A model generated the notes under the pieces. It was not told where the DNA came from. It did no database searches and saw nothing but the letters and a program-made list of their open reading frames with translations. This document shows, piece by piece, positions 1 through 7,094 of a DNA stretch of 64,000 bases. Position numbers and translations under genes: made by a program. Source of the stretch: Oceanobacillus sp. Castelsardo. GTDB taxonomy: Bacteria > Bacillota > Bacilli > Bacillales > Amphibacillaceae. The stretch's first letter is position 1. Each line of letters opens with the position of its first letter. Location of the stretch: the NCBI RefSeq assembly GCF_001659985.1, contig NZ_LYCS01000001.1, positions 1 through 64,000 on the forward strand, in the 5' to 3' direction.

Positions 1-14
1 CCATATACTGCCAC

Positions 15-103
15 GGAGGTATACCCAAGTCTGGCTGAAGGGATCGGTCTTGAAAACCGACAGGCGGGTCAAACCGCGCGGGGGTTCGAATCCCTCTACC
101 TCC
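15..103 (+). tRNA. tRNA-Ser (anticodon UGA)
   Basis: A class II tRNA with a seven-pair acceptor stem (GGAGGTA with TACCTCC), anticodon loop CTTGAAA giving anticodon TGA, a long variable arm (GGCGGGTC to the CCGCGC segment) and T-loop GGTTCGAATCC. The long variable arm and anticodon identify serine. CCA is not encoded. The base after the acceptor stem is T, whereas serine tRNAs normally carry G there. A strong terminator follows at once, so this is probably the last gene of its transcript. Confidence 0.95.
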
Positions 104-105
104 TT

Positions 106-149
106 CATAAATAAAAAAACAAGTAGAAATACTTGTTTTTTTATTTATG
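106..149 (+). terminator. Intrinsic terminator after tRNA-Ser
   Basis: Two perfectly complementary 20-nt arms (106-125 and 130-149) enclose a GAAA loop. The descending arm contains the T-run, so it could act in both directions. Confidence 0.85.
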
Positions 150-181
150 AAATTTTATTTTACCTTCATAAGGCAAAATAT

Positions 182-210
182 TTGCAAGTATATGAAAGCA
201 ATGATAATCT
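182..210 (+). promoter_or_regulatory. Probable sigma-A promoter of sodA
   Basis: TTGCAA at 182-187 and TAATCT at 205-210 are separated by 17 bp, about 60 bp upstream of the sodA start. Assignment is by consensus only. No clear PerR or MntR operator was recognised. Confidence 0.5.
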
Positions 211-272
211 TCTTATTAAAGGGTGATTAACCTAAATTATCCATTTTTAATTTATTAAGGAGGAAGATTCTC

Positions 273-878
273 ATGGCTAAATACGAATTACCAGAATTAC
301 CATATGCATATGATGCATTAGAACCAACAATTGATAAGGAAACAATGAATATTCATCATACGAAGCACCATAACACTTATGTAACAAATCTAAATGCTGC
401 TGTTGAAGGGATTTCCGAATTAGAAGGAAAATCAGTTGAAGAATTAATCAGTAATTTAGATGCTGTTCCTGAAGCAAAACGTACAGCTGTACGCAACAAT
501 GGTGGTGGACATGCTAACCATAGTTTATTCTGGAAAATTTTATCACCGAATGGTGGTGGAGAACCAACTGGCGAACTTGCTGAAAAAATTAATTCTAAAT
601 TCGGTAGTTTTGATAAGTTCAAAGAAGAATTTGAAAATGCTGCAAAAACACGTTTCGGTTCTGGTTGGGCTTGGCTAGTGTCTAATAATGGTGAGTTAGA
701 AGTTATGAGTACTCCTAACCAAGATTCTCCACTAATGGAAGGTAAAACTCCTTTATTAGGTGTTGACGTTTGGGAACATGCTTACTATTTAAAATATCAA
801 AACAAACGCCCTGAATACTTAGCGGCTTTTTGGAATGTTGTTAATTGGGATGAAGTAGCTAAGAACTTCAAAGGTTAA
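273..878 (+). CDS. sodA: Superoxide dismutase (Mn/Fe family, Mn type)
   Basis: This 201-residue cytoplasmic enzyme dismutates superoxide to hydrogen peroxide and oxygen. The sequence shows the family's N-terminal helical hairpin with metal-binding His in [11 protein letters not shown], a second His in [11 protein letters not shown], and the C-terminal signature [12 protein letters not shown], which supplies the Asp and His ligands. The length is normal for bacterial SodA. The TPNQDSPL segment is typical of manganese enzymes, but metal choice cannot be proven from sequence. The start is supported by AAGGAGGAAG just upstream. It stands between a tRNA terminator and its own terminator, so it is probably monocistronic. 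sodA beside yqgE and pbpA is the B. subtilis order. Confidence 0.97.
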   Translation: MAKYELPELPYAYDALEPTIDKETMNIHHTKHHNTYVTNLNAAVEGISELEGKSVEELISNLDAVPEAKRTAVRNNGGGHANHSLFWKILSPNGGGEPTGELAEKINSKFGSFDKFKEEFENAAKTRFGSGWAWLVSNNGELEVMSTPNQDSPLMEGKTPLLGVDVWEHAYYLKYQNKRPEYLAAFWNVVNWDEVAKNFKG

Positions 879-892
879 TAGGGAATGATTAT

Positions 893-923
893 AAACACGT
901 GGGATTTTCCCGCGTGTTTTTTT
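893..923 (+). terminator. Intrinsic terminator of sodA
   Basis: The stem ACACGTGGGA with TCCCGCGTGT is followed by a run of seven or more T residues, 15 bases after the sodA stop. Confidence 0.85.
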
Positions 924-975
924 GCATATCTGACAATTATTCGCCAACACTAAATTACTAAAGGAGTAGTTAGAT

Positions 976-2247
976 ATGCCAAAAATCATACAAGCATTTG
1001 GAACTAAAATGGACGTTAATCGAGATTTATTATTATTATTACTAATAGGCGGCCTTTATTCCTTAGGTATTTTCCTTTCTAATACATTCGTCAATATCTA
1101 TTTATGGAGACAATCTGGAGATTATATTACGATTGCTGTTTATAATCTAGGGATTAACCTTTTCCAAGCTCTAACTTTTATATTGGCGGGACGGTTAGCT
1201 AAAAAAGTTGATCGGATTATTGTACTTAGATTAGGCGTTATATTTTTATCCGTTTTCTTCTTAAATGTATTAATTATTGGGGAGAAAGCCTCTTATTTTA
1301 ATTTCTTATTAGGATGTTTGTTAGGGATAGGTTATGGGTTTTATTGGCTAGCTTTTAATGTATTAACATTTGAAATTACGGAACCAGACACAAGAGATTT
1401 TTTTAATGGGTTTTTAGGAGTTCTTCAATCGTTAGGTGGGATGATAGGTCCACTACTTGCGGGATATATTATCGCAAAGTTAGACGGTAATGTGGGATAT
1501 ACAACTATATTTACTATTTCGTTCATATTGTTTATTTTGGCTGTGATAGCTAGTTTCTTTTTGAAACGTAGAAGTGCAAAAGGGGATTTTTTCTTTAGAA
1601 GAATTCTACATGAAAGAAAAAATAATAAGAACTGGAGCAGAATATTATACGCACATTTTTTTCAGGGGATACGAGAGGGAGTATTTGTATTTGTTATATC
1701 TATTTGGGTGTTTATCGTAACGAAAAGTGAGTTTGCCCTCGGAACCTTTAACTTAGTCTTATCTGGATTATCAGCAGTTTTATATTTTATCGTGACTAAA
1801 TATATAAAACCGTCAAGGAGAAAAAAGGCGATCCTATTTGGTGCTATTCTTTTATATGTATCCATTTTTATTATTTTATTTAATGTAAGTTATTTCTTAC
1901 TTATTTTATATGCCATTGTGATAGGTATTGCTTATCCAATTATAAATGTACCTTATATCTCTTTGACGTATGATGTAATTGGAAAAGCTTGGAAGGCTGG
2001 AGAACGACGAATAGAATATATTGTTGTTCGAGAATTGTTCTTAAATGTAGGAAGAATAGTTTCCGTACTTATTTTTTTATTGGCAGTTTCTCTTTTTGAT
2101 GCGGAAAAAATCATACCTATTCTTTTAGTTGTTTTTGGAGCGGGTCATTTACTTATTTATCTATTTGTAAGGAACATATCATTAGGTAGTTCTTCCCGAA
2201 AGGAAATATTAATGAAAGAGCAATTAACTGACGAAAAAGATCGATAA
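976..2247 (+). CDS. yqgE: MFS transporter, YqgE-like
   Basis: A 423-residue integral membrane protein of the major facilitator superfamily with about twelve hydrophobic segments and a basic loop near the middle (KRRSAKGDF, then HERKNNKN), as expected between the two six-helix halves. The loop GRLAKKVDR between helices 2 and 3 resembles the MFS motif A. Substrate is unknown; the B. subtilis counterpart is an uncharacterised putative efflux protein. Position between sodA and pbpA supports the yqgE assignment. The start is preceded by AAAGGAG. It ends 48 bases before pbpA with no terminator between, so the two may be co-transcribed. Confidence 0.85.
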   Translation: MPKIIQAFGTKMDVNRDLLLLLLIGGLYSLGIFLSNTFVNIYLWRQSGDYITIAVYNLGINLFQALTFILAGRLAKKVDRIIVLRLGVIFLSVFFLNVLIIGEKASYFNFLLGCLLGIGYGFYWLAFNVLTFEITEPDTRDFFNGFLGVLQSLGGMIGPLLAGYIIAKLDGNVGYTTIFTISFILFILAVIASFFLKRRSAKGDFFFRRILHERKNNKNWSRILYAHFFQGIREGVFVFVISIWVFIVTKSEFALGTFNLVLSGLSAVLYFIVTKYIKPSRRKKAILFGAILLYVSIFIILFNVSYFLLILYAIVIGIAYPIINVPYISLTYDVIGKAWKAGERRIEYIVVRELFLNVGRIVSVLIFLLAVSLFDAEKIIPILLVVFGAGHLLIYLFVRNISLGSSSRKEILMKEQLTDEKDR

Positions 2248-2295
2248 ATATGGTAAAATGTCTTTGATTGCATTTTAAATTTTGGGGGAGAACAT

Positions 2296-4431
2296 ATGTC
2301 AAAACTACGGAAGAAAAGGAAAAAGGCACAATTACCCTTCCGAATAAATATATTGTTCTTTGTTATCTTCTTATTATTCTCTGTTTTAATTTTGCAACTT
2401 GGTGTAGTTCAAATATTAAATGGAGAAGCTTTTCAAAAAGAAATAGAAAGAACGATTCAAGATACAACAAAAATACCTGTCCCTAGAGGGAAAATATATG
2501 ATCGTGACCATAATGTTATTGTGGATAATGAGCCGGTTTACTCTATTACGTATACACCTGAAAAAGGAATACAAGCTGAAGAACGACTTGAAGTAGCAGA
2601 AAGATTAGCTGATTTTATTTCACTTGTTCCTAAAGATGAGAATCCGAAAGAATATTTGGAACGAAAATTAACAGAAAGAGATCTAAAAGAATACTGGTAT
2701 TTGTTAAATAAAGAAGAGGCTGATAGCAGACTTACTGATAAAGATATAGAAGAGTTAAGTAACGCGGAGGCTTATAATAAAACATTAGAGTTAATAACGA
2801 AAGAAGAAATAAGTGTTTTTTCTCTTCATGATAAAGAGATTATTGCCATAAAAAAAGAGTTAGACAAAGCTTATTCTCTAACTCCACAAATTGTTAAAAA
2901 TGAAGGAGTAACAGCGGAAGAATATGCTTTAGTTTCTGAACATTTACCTGAACTTCCAGGGATTAATGCCACAACGGATTGGAATCGTGAATATCCTTAT
3001 GGTGACACATTACAAAGTTTATTAGGTTCTGTTACAACACAGGAAGAAGGTATCCCGGCAGAGAATGAAGATTATTTCATAACTCGTGGTTACAGTAGAA
3101 ATGACCGTGTTGGGAAAAGTGGCTTAGAACAATACTATGAAGAAGTTTTAAAAGGAAGAAAAGAACAAATTGAATATACAACAACTAAGAATGGTGTCAT
3201 TGTAGGTGCTGAAACAGTTGTGGAAGGACAACGCGGCAAAGATTTAGTACTAACTATAGATATGGATTTCCAGGAAGAAGTAGATAAAATTGTACAAGAA
3301 GAATTATTAACCGCAATTAGAAAGCATCCTGGAGCTAATCAACGTTTAACTGATGCGCTTGCAGTTGTTATGAATCCACGAACTGGAGAACTTCTTGCTG
3401 TATCAGGTCAACATTACGATAGAAAAAAAGGAAAAGTTTATAATGAATCATTTCGTACTTTATATGATTCGCACCGTCCTGGGTCAACTGTAAAAGGGGC
3501 AACGGTATTAACTGGTTATGAGACAGGAGTTATGAAACCAGGCGAGACTATTTATGATCGACCAATTAAAATAGCTGGAACAAAAGAAAAATCATCATGG
3601 AAAAACTTAGGCGCAGTTAATGATTTGGATGCGTTAAAGTTCTCATCAAACGTATATATGTTCTATGTTGCATTAAGGTTGGGTGGAGATTATCGTTATC
3701 CGTTCCCGCAAAATAAGTCTGCGTCTATAGATTACAATGCATTTCAGCAATTTCGTCAATATTTTCAACAATTTGGTCTGGGTTCTAGTACTGGAATAGA
3801 TTATCCTTACGAGGCAACCGGATTTGTTGGAACAAATCCTGATCCTGGGAACTTACTAGATTTTGGGATTGGTCAGTATGATACGTATACAACGATGCAA
3901 TTGGCTCAATATGTTTCTACCATTGCAAATGATGGGTATCGTGTTAAACCACATTTTTTAAAAGAGATACGAGAGCCAAACGGTACTGAAGAAGCATTAG
4001 GCTCTATCTATAGAGTAGAAAATACTACAGTACTAAATCAAATAGAAATGGATCATATTGATCGAGTGCAAGAAGGATTTAGAAGAGTTTTTCAAGTGCC
4101 TGGAGGGACAGCATATTCTTATTTTGCTGGTAAAAGCTATAACCCAGCTGGTAAAACAGGAACTGCCCAAAGTGATGATTATGATGCTGAAAAAGGAATA
4201 CTGTATACAACAGAGAATCGTTCATTAGTAGGGTATGCTCCCTTTGATAATCCTGAAGTTGCCTTTGCGATTATTGTTCCCAATTTAGGATCGAATGTAA
4301 GTGGACAACATCCTATTAATAATTTAATAGGTGAACGGATTTTGGACACTTATTTTGAAATGAAAAAAAATGAAGACAAACAAGATGATAAGATTAAAGA
4401 AGGCAATCAAGAGGAAGAAAATGATGAATAA
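2296..4431 (+). CDS. pbpA: Penicillin-binding protein 2 (class B transpeptidase, PbpA type)
   Basis: A 711-residue class B PBP that cross-links peptidoglycan during cylindrical elongation at the outer face of the membrane. It has a short basic N-terminus, one membrane segment at about residues 20-40, a dimerisation/pedestal domain, and a C-terminal transpeptidase domain. The three active-site motifs are visible: SxxK as RPGSTVKGA (Ser397), SxN as SSN, and KTG as AGKTGTAQ. The last 20 or so residues are strongly acidic and lysine-rich. Length matches B. subtilis PBP2a (about 716). GGGGGAG precedes the ATG. In B. subtilis the pst phosphate operon follows; here only phoU does. Confidence 0.93.
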   Translation: MSKLRKKRKKAQLPFRINILFFVIFLLFSVLILQLGVVQILNGEAFQKEIERTIQDTTKIPVPRGKIYDRDHNVIVDNEPVYSITYTPEKGIQAEERLEVAERLADFISLVPKDENPKEYLERKLTERDLKEYWYLLNKEEADSRLTDKDIEELSNAEAYNKTLELITKEEISVFSLHDKEIIAIKKELDKAYSLTPQIVKNEGVTAEEYALVSEHLPELPGINATTDWNREYPYGDTLQSLLGSVTTQEEGIPAENEDYFITRGYSRNDRVGKSGLEQYYEEVLKGRKEQIEYTTTKNGVIVGAETVVEGQRGKDLVLTIDMDFQEEVDKIVQEELLTAIRKHPGANQRLTDALAVVMNPRTGELLAVSGQHYDRKKGKVYNESFRTLYDSHRPGSTVKGATVLTGYETGVMKPGETIYDRPIKIAGTKEKSSWKNLGAVNDLDALKFSSNVYMFYVALRLGGDYRYPFPQNKSASIDYNAFQQFRQYFQQFGLGSSTGIDYPYEATGFVGTNPDPGNLLDFGIGQYDTYTTMQLAQYVSTIANDGYRVKPHFLKEIREPNGTEEALGSIYRVENTTVLNQIEMDHIDRVQEGFRRVFQVPGGTAYSYFAGKSYNPAGKTGTAQSDDYDAEKGILYTTENRSLVGYAPFDNPEVAFAIIVPNLGSNVSGQHPINNLIGERILDTYFEMKKNEDKQDDKIKEGNQEEENDE

Positions 4432-4434
4432 GGT

Positions 4435-4470
4435 AAAACCATAAATCTTTTTAGGTTTATGGTTTTTTTA
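4435..4470 (+). terminator. Intrinsic terminator of pbpA
   Basis: The stem AACCATAAA with TTTATGGTT is followed by seven T residues, directly after the pbpA stop. Confidence 0.8.
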
Positions 4471-4497
4471 CATTAATTTTACAGGGAGTTAATAATG

Positions 4498-4525
4498 ATA
4501 ATCTATAATTAGGGTTATAGATTAT
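4498..4525 (+). promoter_or_regulatory. Perfect 11-bp inverted repeat in front of phoU
   Basis: ATAATCTATAA (4498-4508) and TTATAGATTAT (4515-4525) are exact complements around a 6-nt spacer. The repeat ends 4 bases before the phoU ribosome-binding site AAAGGTGG and has no T-run, so it is not a terminator. It could be a protein operator or an mRNA hairpin next to the ribosome-binding site. Its function is unknown. Confidence 0.5.
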
Positions 4526-4546
4526 TCAAAGGTGGTTTTTATTTTG

Positions 4547-5197
4547 ATGACACGAAATCATTTCCAAGCCGAATTAGATGATTTAAATAGCCTTATTGTT
4601 CAAGTAGCGGAATTATCGGGGAAAGCATTGTCAGAAGCAATCGATGCATTGTTTACAAATAATTTAGAAATGGCAAATAACGTAGTAAGGAATGATATTC
4701 ATATTGATCGTGGAGAATTAGAAATAAATGATAAAGTGGTAGTATTAATAGCAAAACAACAACCCGTGGCAACCGATCTTAGAAGGATTATTGTTTTCCT
4801 TCGTATCGCAACAGATATTGAAAGAATGGCGGATAATGCAAAAAATATTGCTCAATCTACTATACTTCTAGAAAATAACAATATACCCAAATTAGACAAC
4901 CTCAAAAAATTACATGACGTTGTACAAAATATGTTAGAAAAAGCGATTATAGCATTTAAAAATGAGGATGTGAATATTGCAAAGGAATTAGGGGAAATAG
5001 ATGATGATGTTGATCGACTTTATAATAATATTGTTAGTGAGTTATTAGGGATGACGGCAACTAATCCAGATAAAATACAATATATTATGCAATTAGCTTT
5101 TTGCGCACGGTATTTGGAGAGATTTGCAGATCATATAACAAATATTGGGGAAAGTGTATTATTTTTAGTGAAAGGCATTAATTATGATTTAAATTAA
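4547..5197 (+). CDS. phoU: Phosphate signalling protein PhoU
   Basis: PhoU is a cytoplasmic all-helical protein that links the Pst phosphate transporter to the phosphate sensor kinase and restrains phosphate uptake. The protein shows two tandem PhoU three-helix repeats, each with an acidic metal-binding motif (RIATDIERMADNAKNIAQS, and RYLERFADHITNIGES). From the ATG at 4547 it has 216 residues, and AAAGGTGG lies 9 bases upstream; the in-frame GTG at 4532 overlaps that ribosome-binding site and is unlikely. No pstSCAB genes adjoin it, so it is solitary here, between pbpA and a convergent gene pair. An 11-bp inverted repeat sits directly upstream. Confidence 0.92.
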   Translation: MTRNHFQAELDDLNSLIVQVAELSGKALSEAIDALFTNNLEMANNVVRNDIHIDRGELEINDKVVVLIAKQQPVATDLRRIIVFLRIATDIERMADNAKNIAQSTILLENNNIPKLDNLKKLHDVVQNMLEKAIIAFKNEDVNIAKELGEIDDDVDRLYNNIVSELLGMTATNPDKIQYIMQLAFCARYLERFADHITNIGESVLFLVKGINYDLN

Positions 5198-5293
5198 TTA
5201 AAAAAGATGGCAATCGCTATTAGCCTTGTCGAGTGAATGACACTTAGCTGCACTTATGAGGTAAAAAGGTATTATACTGTCCAATTTGCCATG

Positions 5294-5329
5294 AGAAAAG
5301 GAAGCGTAGATTGCTACGCTTCCTTTTCT
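5294..5329. terminator. Bidirectional terminator between phoU and the yqzC-like gene
   Basis: The arms AGAAAAGGAAGCGTAG and CTACGCTTCCTTTTCT are perfect complements around a 4-nt loop, between convergent genes. The 96 bases before it also hold a weak imperfect palindrome with ATGGCAA at 5207 and TTGCCAT at 5286, whose role is unknown. Confidence 0.85.
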
Positions 5330-5333
5330 GTTA

Positions 5334-5885
5334 CTAATAATTCATTAATGCTTGTGCTAATTCATAGTAGCTCATGTCACTAGTTACTTCTGTTTTTTTA
5401 GCTTTTACTTTTAAGCTATATTCATGTTTTTCAAGGTATTTCGTGAATTCGGAAGCATTATCGATAATTCCATTTTCTTCAAGAATAGTACTGATAGAAG
5501 AAGTCGGCATTCCTGATTTGACGTTTAAAACATAAGATTTGTTTTTATCTTCTTTCTCATCTTTTTTGGCTTGTTCTTTATCAGTTTCTTTTGCTTCTTT
5601 CTCATTATCCTTGCTTTCATTTTTCTCTTTTGAATCCTTATTGTCGGGATTCTTTTTCGTTTCATTATCAGAATCTTGCTTCGCTTTATTCTCATTTGGA
5701 TTTACAGACATAGCAATATATTCATTATTTGAAAGCACATGATAGCCTTCATTTTCTAAAATAGGAATTAATTCCTCCGCGGATAGTTCACTTTGTTTAT
5801 TATTATCAGAAATGAGTACTACACCTAACATAATAATTCCTGCTGTCAATAATCCAAGTGAGAAATATCTCACAAGCTGTTTCAT
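5334..5885 (-). CDS. Membrane-anchored MltG/LysM-like protein (YqzC-position)
   Basis: A 183-residue protein with a single N-terminal membrane anchor (about residues 8-27), a conserved segment ELIPILENEGYHVLS, a highly charged low-complexity stretch (about residues 66-115) rich in Lys, Glu and Asp, and a C-terminal domain that resembles the N-terminal LysM-like part of endolytic transglycosylase MltG (SGMPTSSISTILEENGII). The MltG catalytic domain is absent, so enzyme activity is not expected. By position it corresponds to B. subtilis yqzC, an uncharacterised gene. AAAGGTGAT precedes the ATG. It forms a divergent-to-rpmG pair with the next gene upstream, 28 bases away. Function is unknown. 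Confidence 0.6.
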   Translation of the reverse strand: MKQLVRYFSLGLLTAGIIMLGVVLISDNNKQSELSAEELIPILENEGYHVLSNNEYIAMSVNPNENKAKQDSDNETKKNPDNKDSKEKNESKDNEKEAKETDKEQAKKDEKEDKNKSYVLNVKSGMPTSSISTILEENGIIDNASEFTKYLEKHEYSLKVKAKKTEVTSDMSYYELAQALMNY

Positions 5886-5913
5886 TTAAATCACCTTTAA
5901 TTCATTAGTTTGA

Positions 5914-6114
5914 TTATACCTTTTCTATACCATCAGATAGTAATTCTTCTTCCAATACCTTAACTTTTTTCTTCATTTGATATGTATCCTGCATAGTAGT
6001 AATGGAAAGTTGTTCCACCTGACTCTCTAGTTCTTCTATTCTATCATTCATGAAAAATGATAAAACAAACAGAACAACAGCAACAATCAAAATAGAAACT
6101 ATTGCATAAATCAT
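5914..6114 (-). CDS. Small membrane protein with coiled coil (YqzD-position)
   Basis: A 66-residue protein with one N-terminal membrane segment (residues 2-22) followed by a heptad-patterned helix ([13 protein letters not shown] and [13 protein letters not shown]) that should form a coiled coil in the cytoplasm. AAAGGAGG is well placed before the ATG. It is probably transcribed with the downstream MltG-like gene. Synteny points to B. subtilis yqzD, which has no known function. The resemblance to yqzD is a recollection of length and layout, not a computed match. Confidence 0.6.
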   Translation of the reverse strand: MIYAIVSILIVAVVLFVLSFFMNDRIEELESQVEQLSITTMQDTYQMKKKVKVLEEELLSDGIEKV

Positions 6115-6270
6115 CTATATTCCTCCTTTACCATTAATAGTTATAACATAGAATGAGACTTGAAACCAATGGTAATTATAGGTTTAGCTAAATTCATTCT
6201 TAATAACAAATAAAAGATTCGAATTAATGTTTTTCTTTTTGGTGGTTTGTGTAATTTTTAAATTTCATTC

Positions 6271-6299
6271 TTGATTGTAAACAGAAACTCTGATATTAT
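6271..6299 (+). promoter_or_regulatory. Probable sigma-A promoter of rpmG
   Basis: TTGATT (6271-6276) and TATTAT (6294-6299) are 17 bp apart. Transcription from here would give a leader of about 140 nt before rpmG. Confidence 0.5.
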
Positions 6300-6369
6300 T
6301 AATAAAGTCTAAAACGAAATGTTTTTTGGCAGTCGGGAAAGTCTAAAACTTTTCTTCCTGCAAAAATAC

Positions 6370-6414
6370 AACTATGGCATTCGCTCAAAGGCCTTGGCAT
6401 TGCCTTAGTTTTCT
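6370..6414 (+). repeat. Dispersed hairpin repeat, copy 1 (rpmG leader)
   Basis: An imperfect palindrome that begins AACTATGGCATTCGC and ends TTGCCTTAGTTT. A second member of the same pattern lies at 33582-33620 in the spoIIIA operon (AACTAAGGCATTGCTT to GAATGCTAAGTTT). Confidence 0.5.
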
Positions 6415-6444
6415 ATTAAGTTTTTATAGTTTGGAGGGAAAAAC

Positions 6445-6594
6445 ATGCGCGTAAACATTACTTTAGCTTGTACTGAAACGGGTGATCGTAATTATATTTC
6501 AACTAAAAACAAACGTACAAATCCTGAGCGTATCGAGCTTATGAAATATTGTCCACGTCTTAAAAAACACACTTTACATCGTGAAACAAAATAA
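6445..6594 (+). CDS. rpmG: 50S ribosomal protein L33
   Basis: A 49-residue ribosomal protein, [16 protein letters not shown] at the N-terminus and [12 protein letters not shown] at the C-terminus, matching the bacterial L33 family at full length. It binds 23S rRNA in the large subunit near the E site. Paired CxxC zinc-binding motifs are absent: only isolated Cys9 and Cys37 are present, so this is the zinc-independent form. A strong TTTGGAGGG ribosome-binding site precedes the ATG. A long leader and a terminator bracket it, so it is probably transcribed alone. In B. subtilis rpmGA occupies the same spot. Confidence 0.97.
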   Translation: MRVNITLACTETGDRNYISTKNKRTNPERIELMKYCPRLKKHTLHRETK

Positions 6595-6600
6595 TTGATA

Positions 6601-6635
6601 AAAATCCCTTATCTATATTGGTAAGGGATTTTTTG
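6601..6635 (+). terminator. Intrinsic terminator of rpmG
   Basis: The stem AAATCCCTTA with TAAGGGATTT is followed by a T-run, 6 bases after the rpmG stop. Confidence 0.85.
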
Positions 6636-6706
6636 TTATTTCAGATTATGTATAAATACCTTCTCGTTTCAAAAACTAATAAAAATATGAAAAAGAAGGT
6701 GTGAAC

Positions 6707-6895
6707 ATGAAAGGAATAGCATCGTTGATTTCTTTATTTTTCGCTATCTTTTATATTTACAAAAATCGCTATCGATTTATAAATTTCATTATGAAAGTGG
6801 GATTCTTACGTAAATACGCAGTTCGAATTTCCATGAATATTCCAAACCTACGCTATAAACTTTTACCAAGTATATTTGATATGGAAAGTGAATAA
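6707..6895 (+). CDS. Small conserved membrane-associated protein (YqgO-position)
   Basis: A 62-residue protein with one hydrophobic N-terminal segment (about residues 2-17) and a basic remainder rich in Arg and Tyr, so probably anchored with its positive tail in the cytoplasm. The ATG at 6707 is chosen over the GTG at 6701 because AAGAAGG lies 6 bases upstream of the ATG but almost touches the GTG. It sits between rpmG and gluP, as small yqgO does in B. subtilis; yqgN, which is beside it there, is missing here. Function is unknown. Confidence 0.65.
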   Translation: MKGIASLISLFFAIFYIYKNRYRFINFIMKVGFLRKYAVRISMNIPNLRYKLLPSIFDMESE

Positions 6896-6916
6896 AAAAG
6901 AAGTAAGAGGGTAAAA

Positions 6917-7052
6917 GACTGGGACATCGCTAAAGTGTTTAGCAATAAGACGAACAATTATCTAACCAATCGAAGTTGTTTGTGGAACGGTTTATACGCA
7001 TTATTCATGTTCGGACTTTGATAAAAACACTTTTGTTCCAGTCTCTTTTTTT
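6917..7052 (+). repeat. Dispersed GGGACA-type repeat, copy 1, ending as a terminator
   Basis: An approximately 136-bp element starting GACTGGGACATCGC and ending TTTTGTTCCAGTC plus a T-run, so its termini pair. Inner AAAGTGTTT and AAAACACTTT also pair. A related copy lies at 53368-53505. The T-run makes it a likely terminator for the small gene upstream. Confidence 0.65.
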
Positions 7053-7094
7053 ATTGTTAGAACTGTTATGATAGAAGATAAGGAAGGTGAATAA

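Larger units (their letters stand above)
6115..6444. other. 330-base gene-free region upstream of rpmG
   Basis: It lies between the divergent yqzD-like gene and rpmG. It holds the rpmG promoter candidate and an approximately 140-nt leader with the direct repeat AGTCTAAAAC (near 6306 and 6341) and a hairpin of a dispersed family (6370-6414). No ORF with a ribosome-binding site was seen. Confidence 0.6.
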
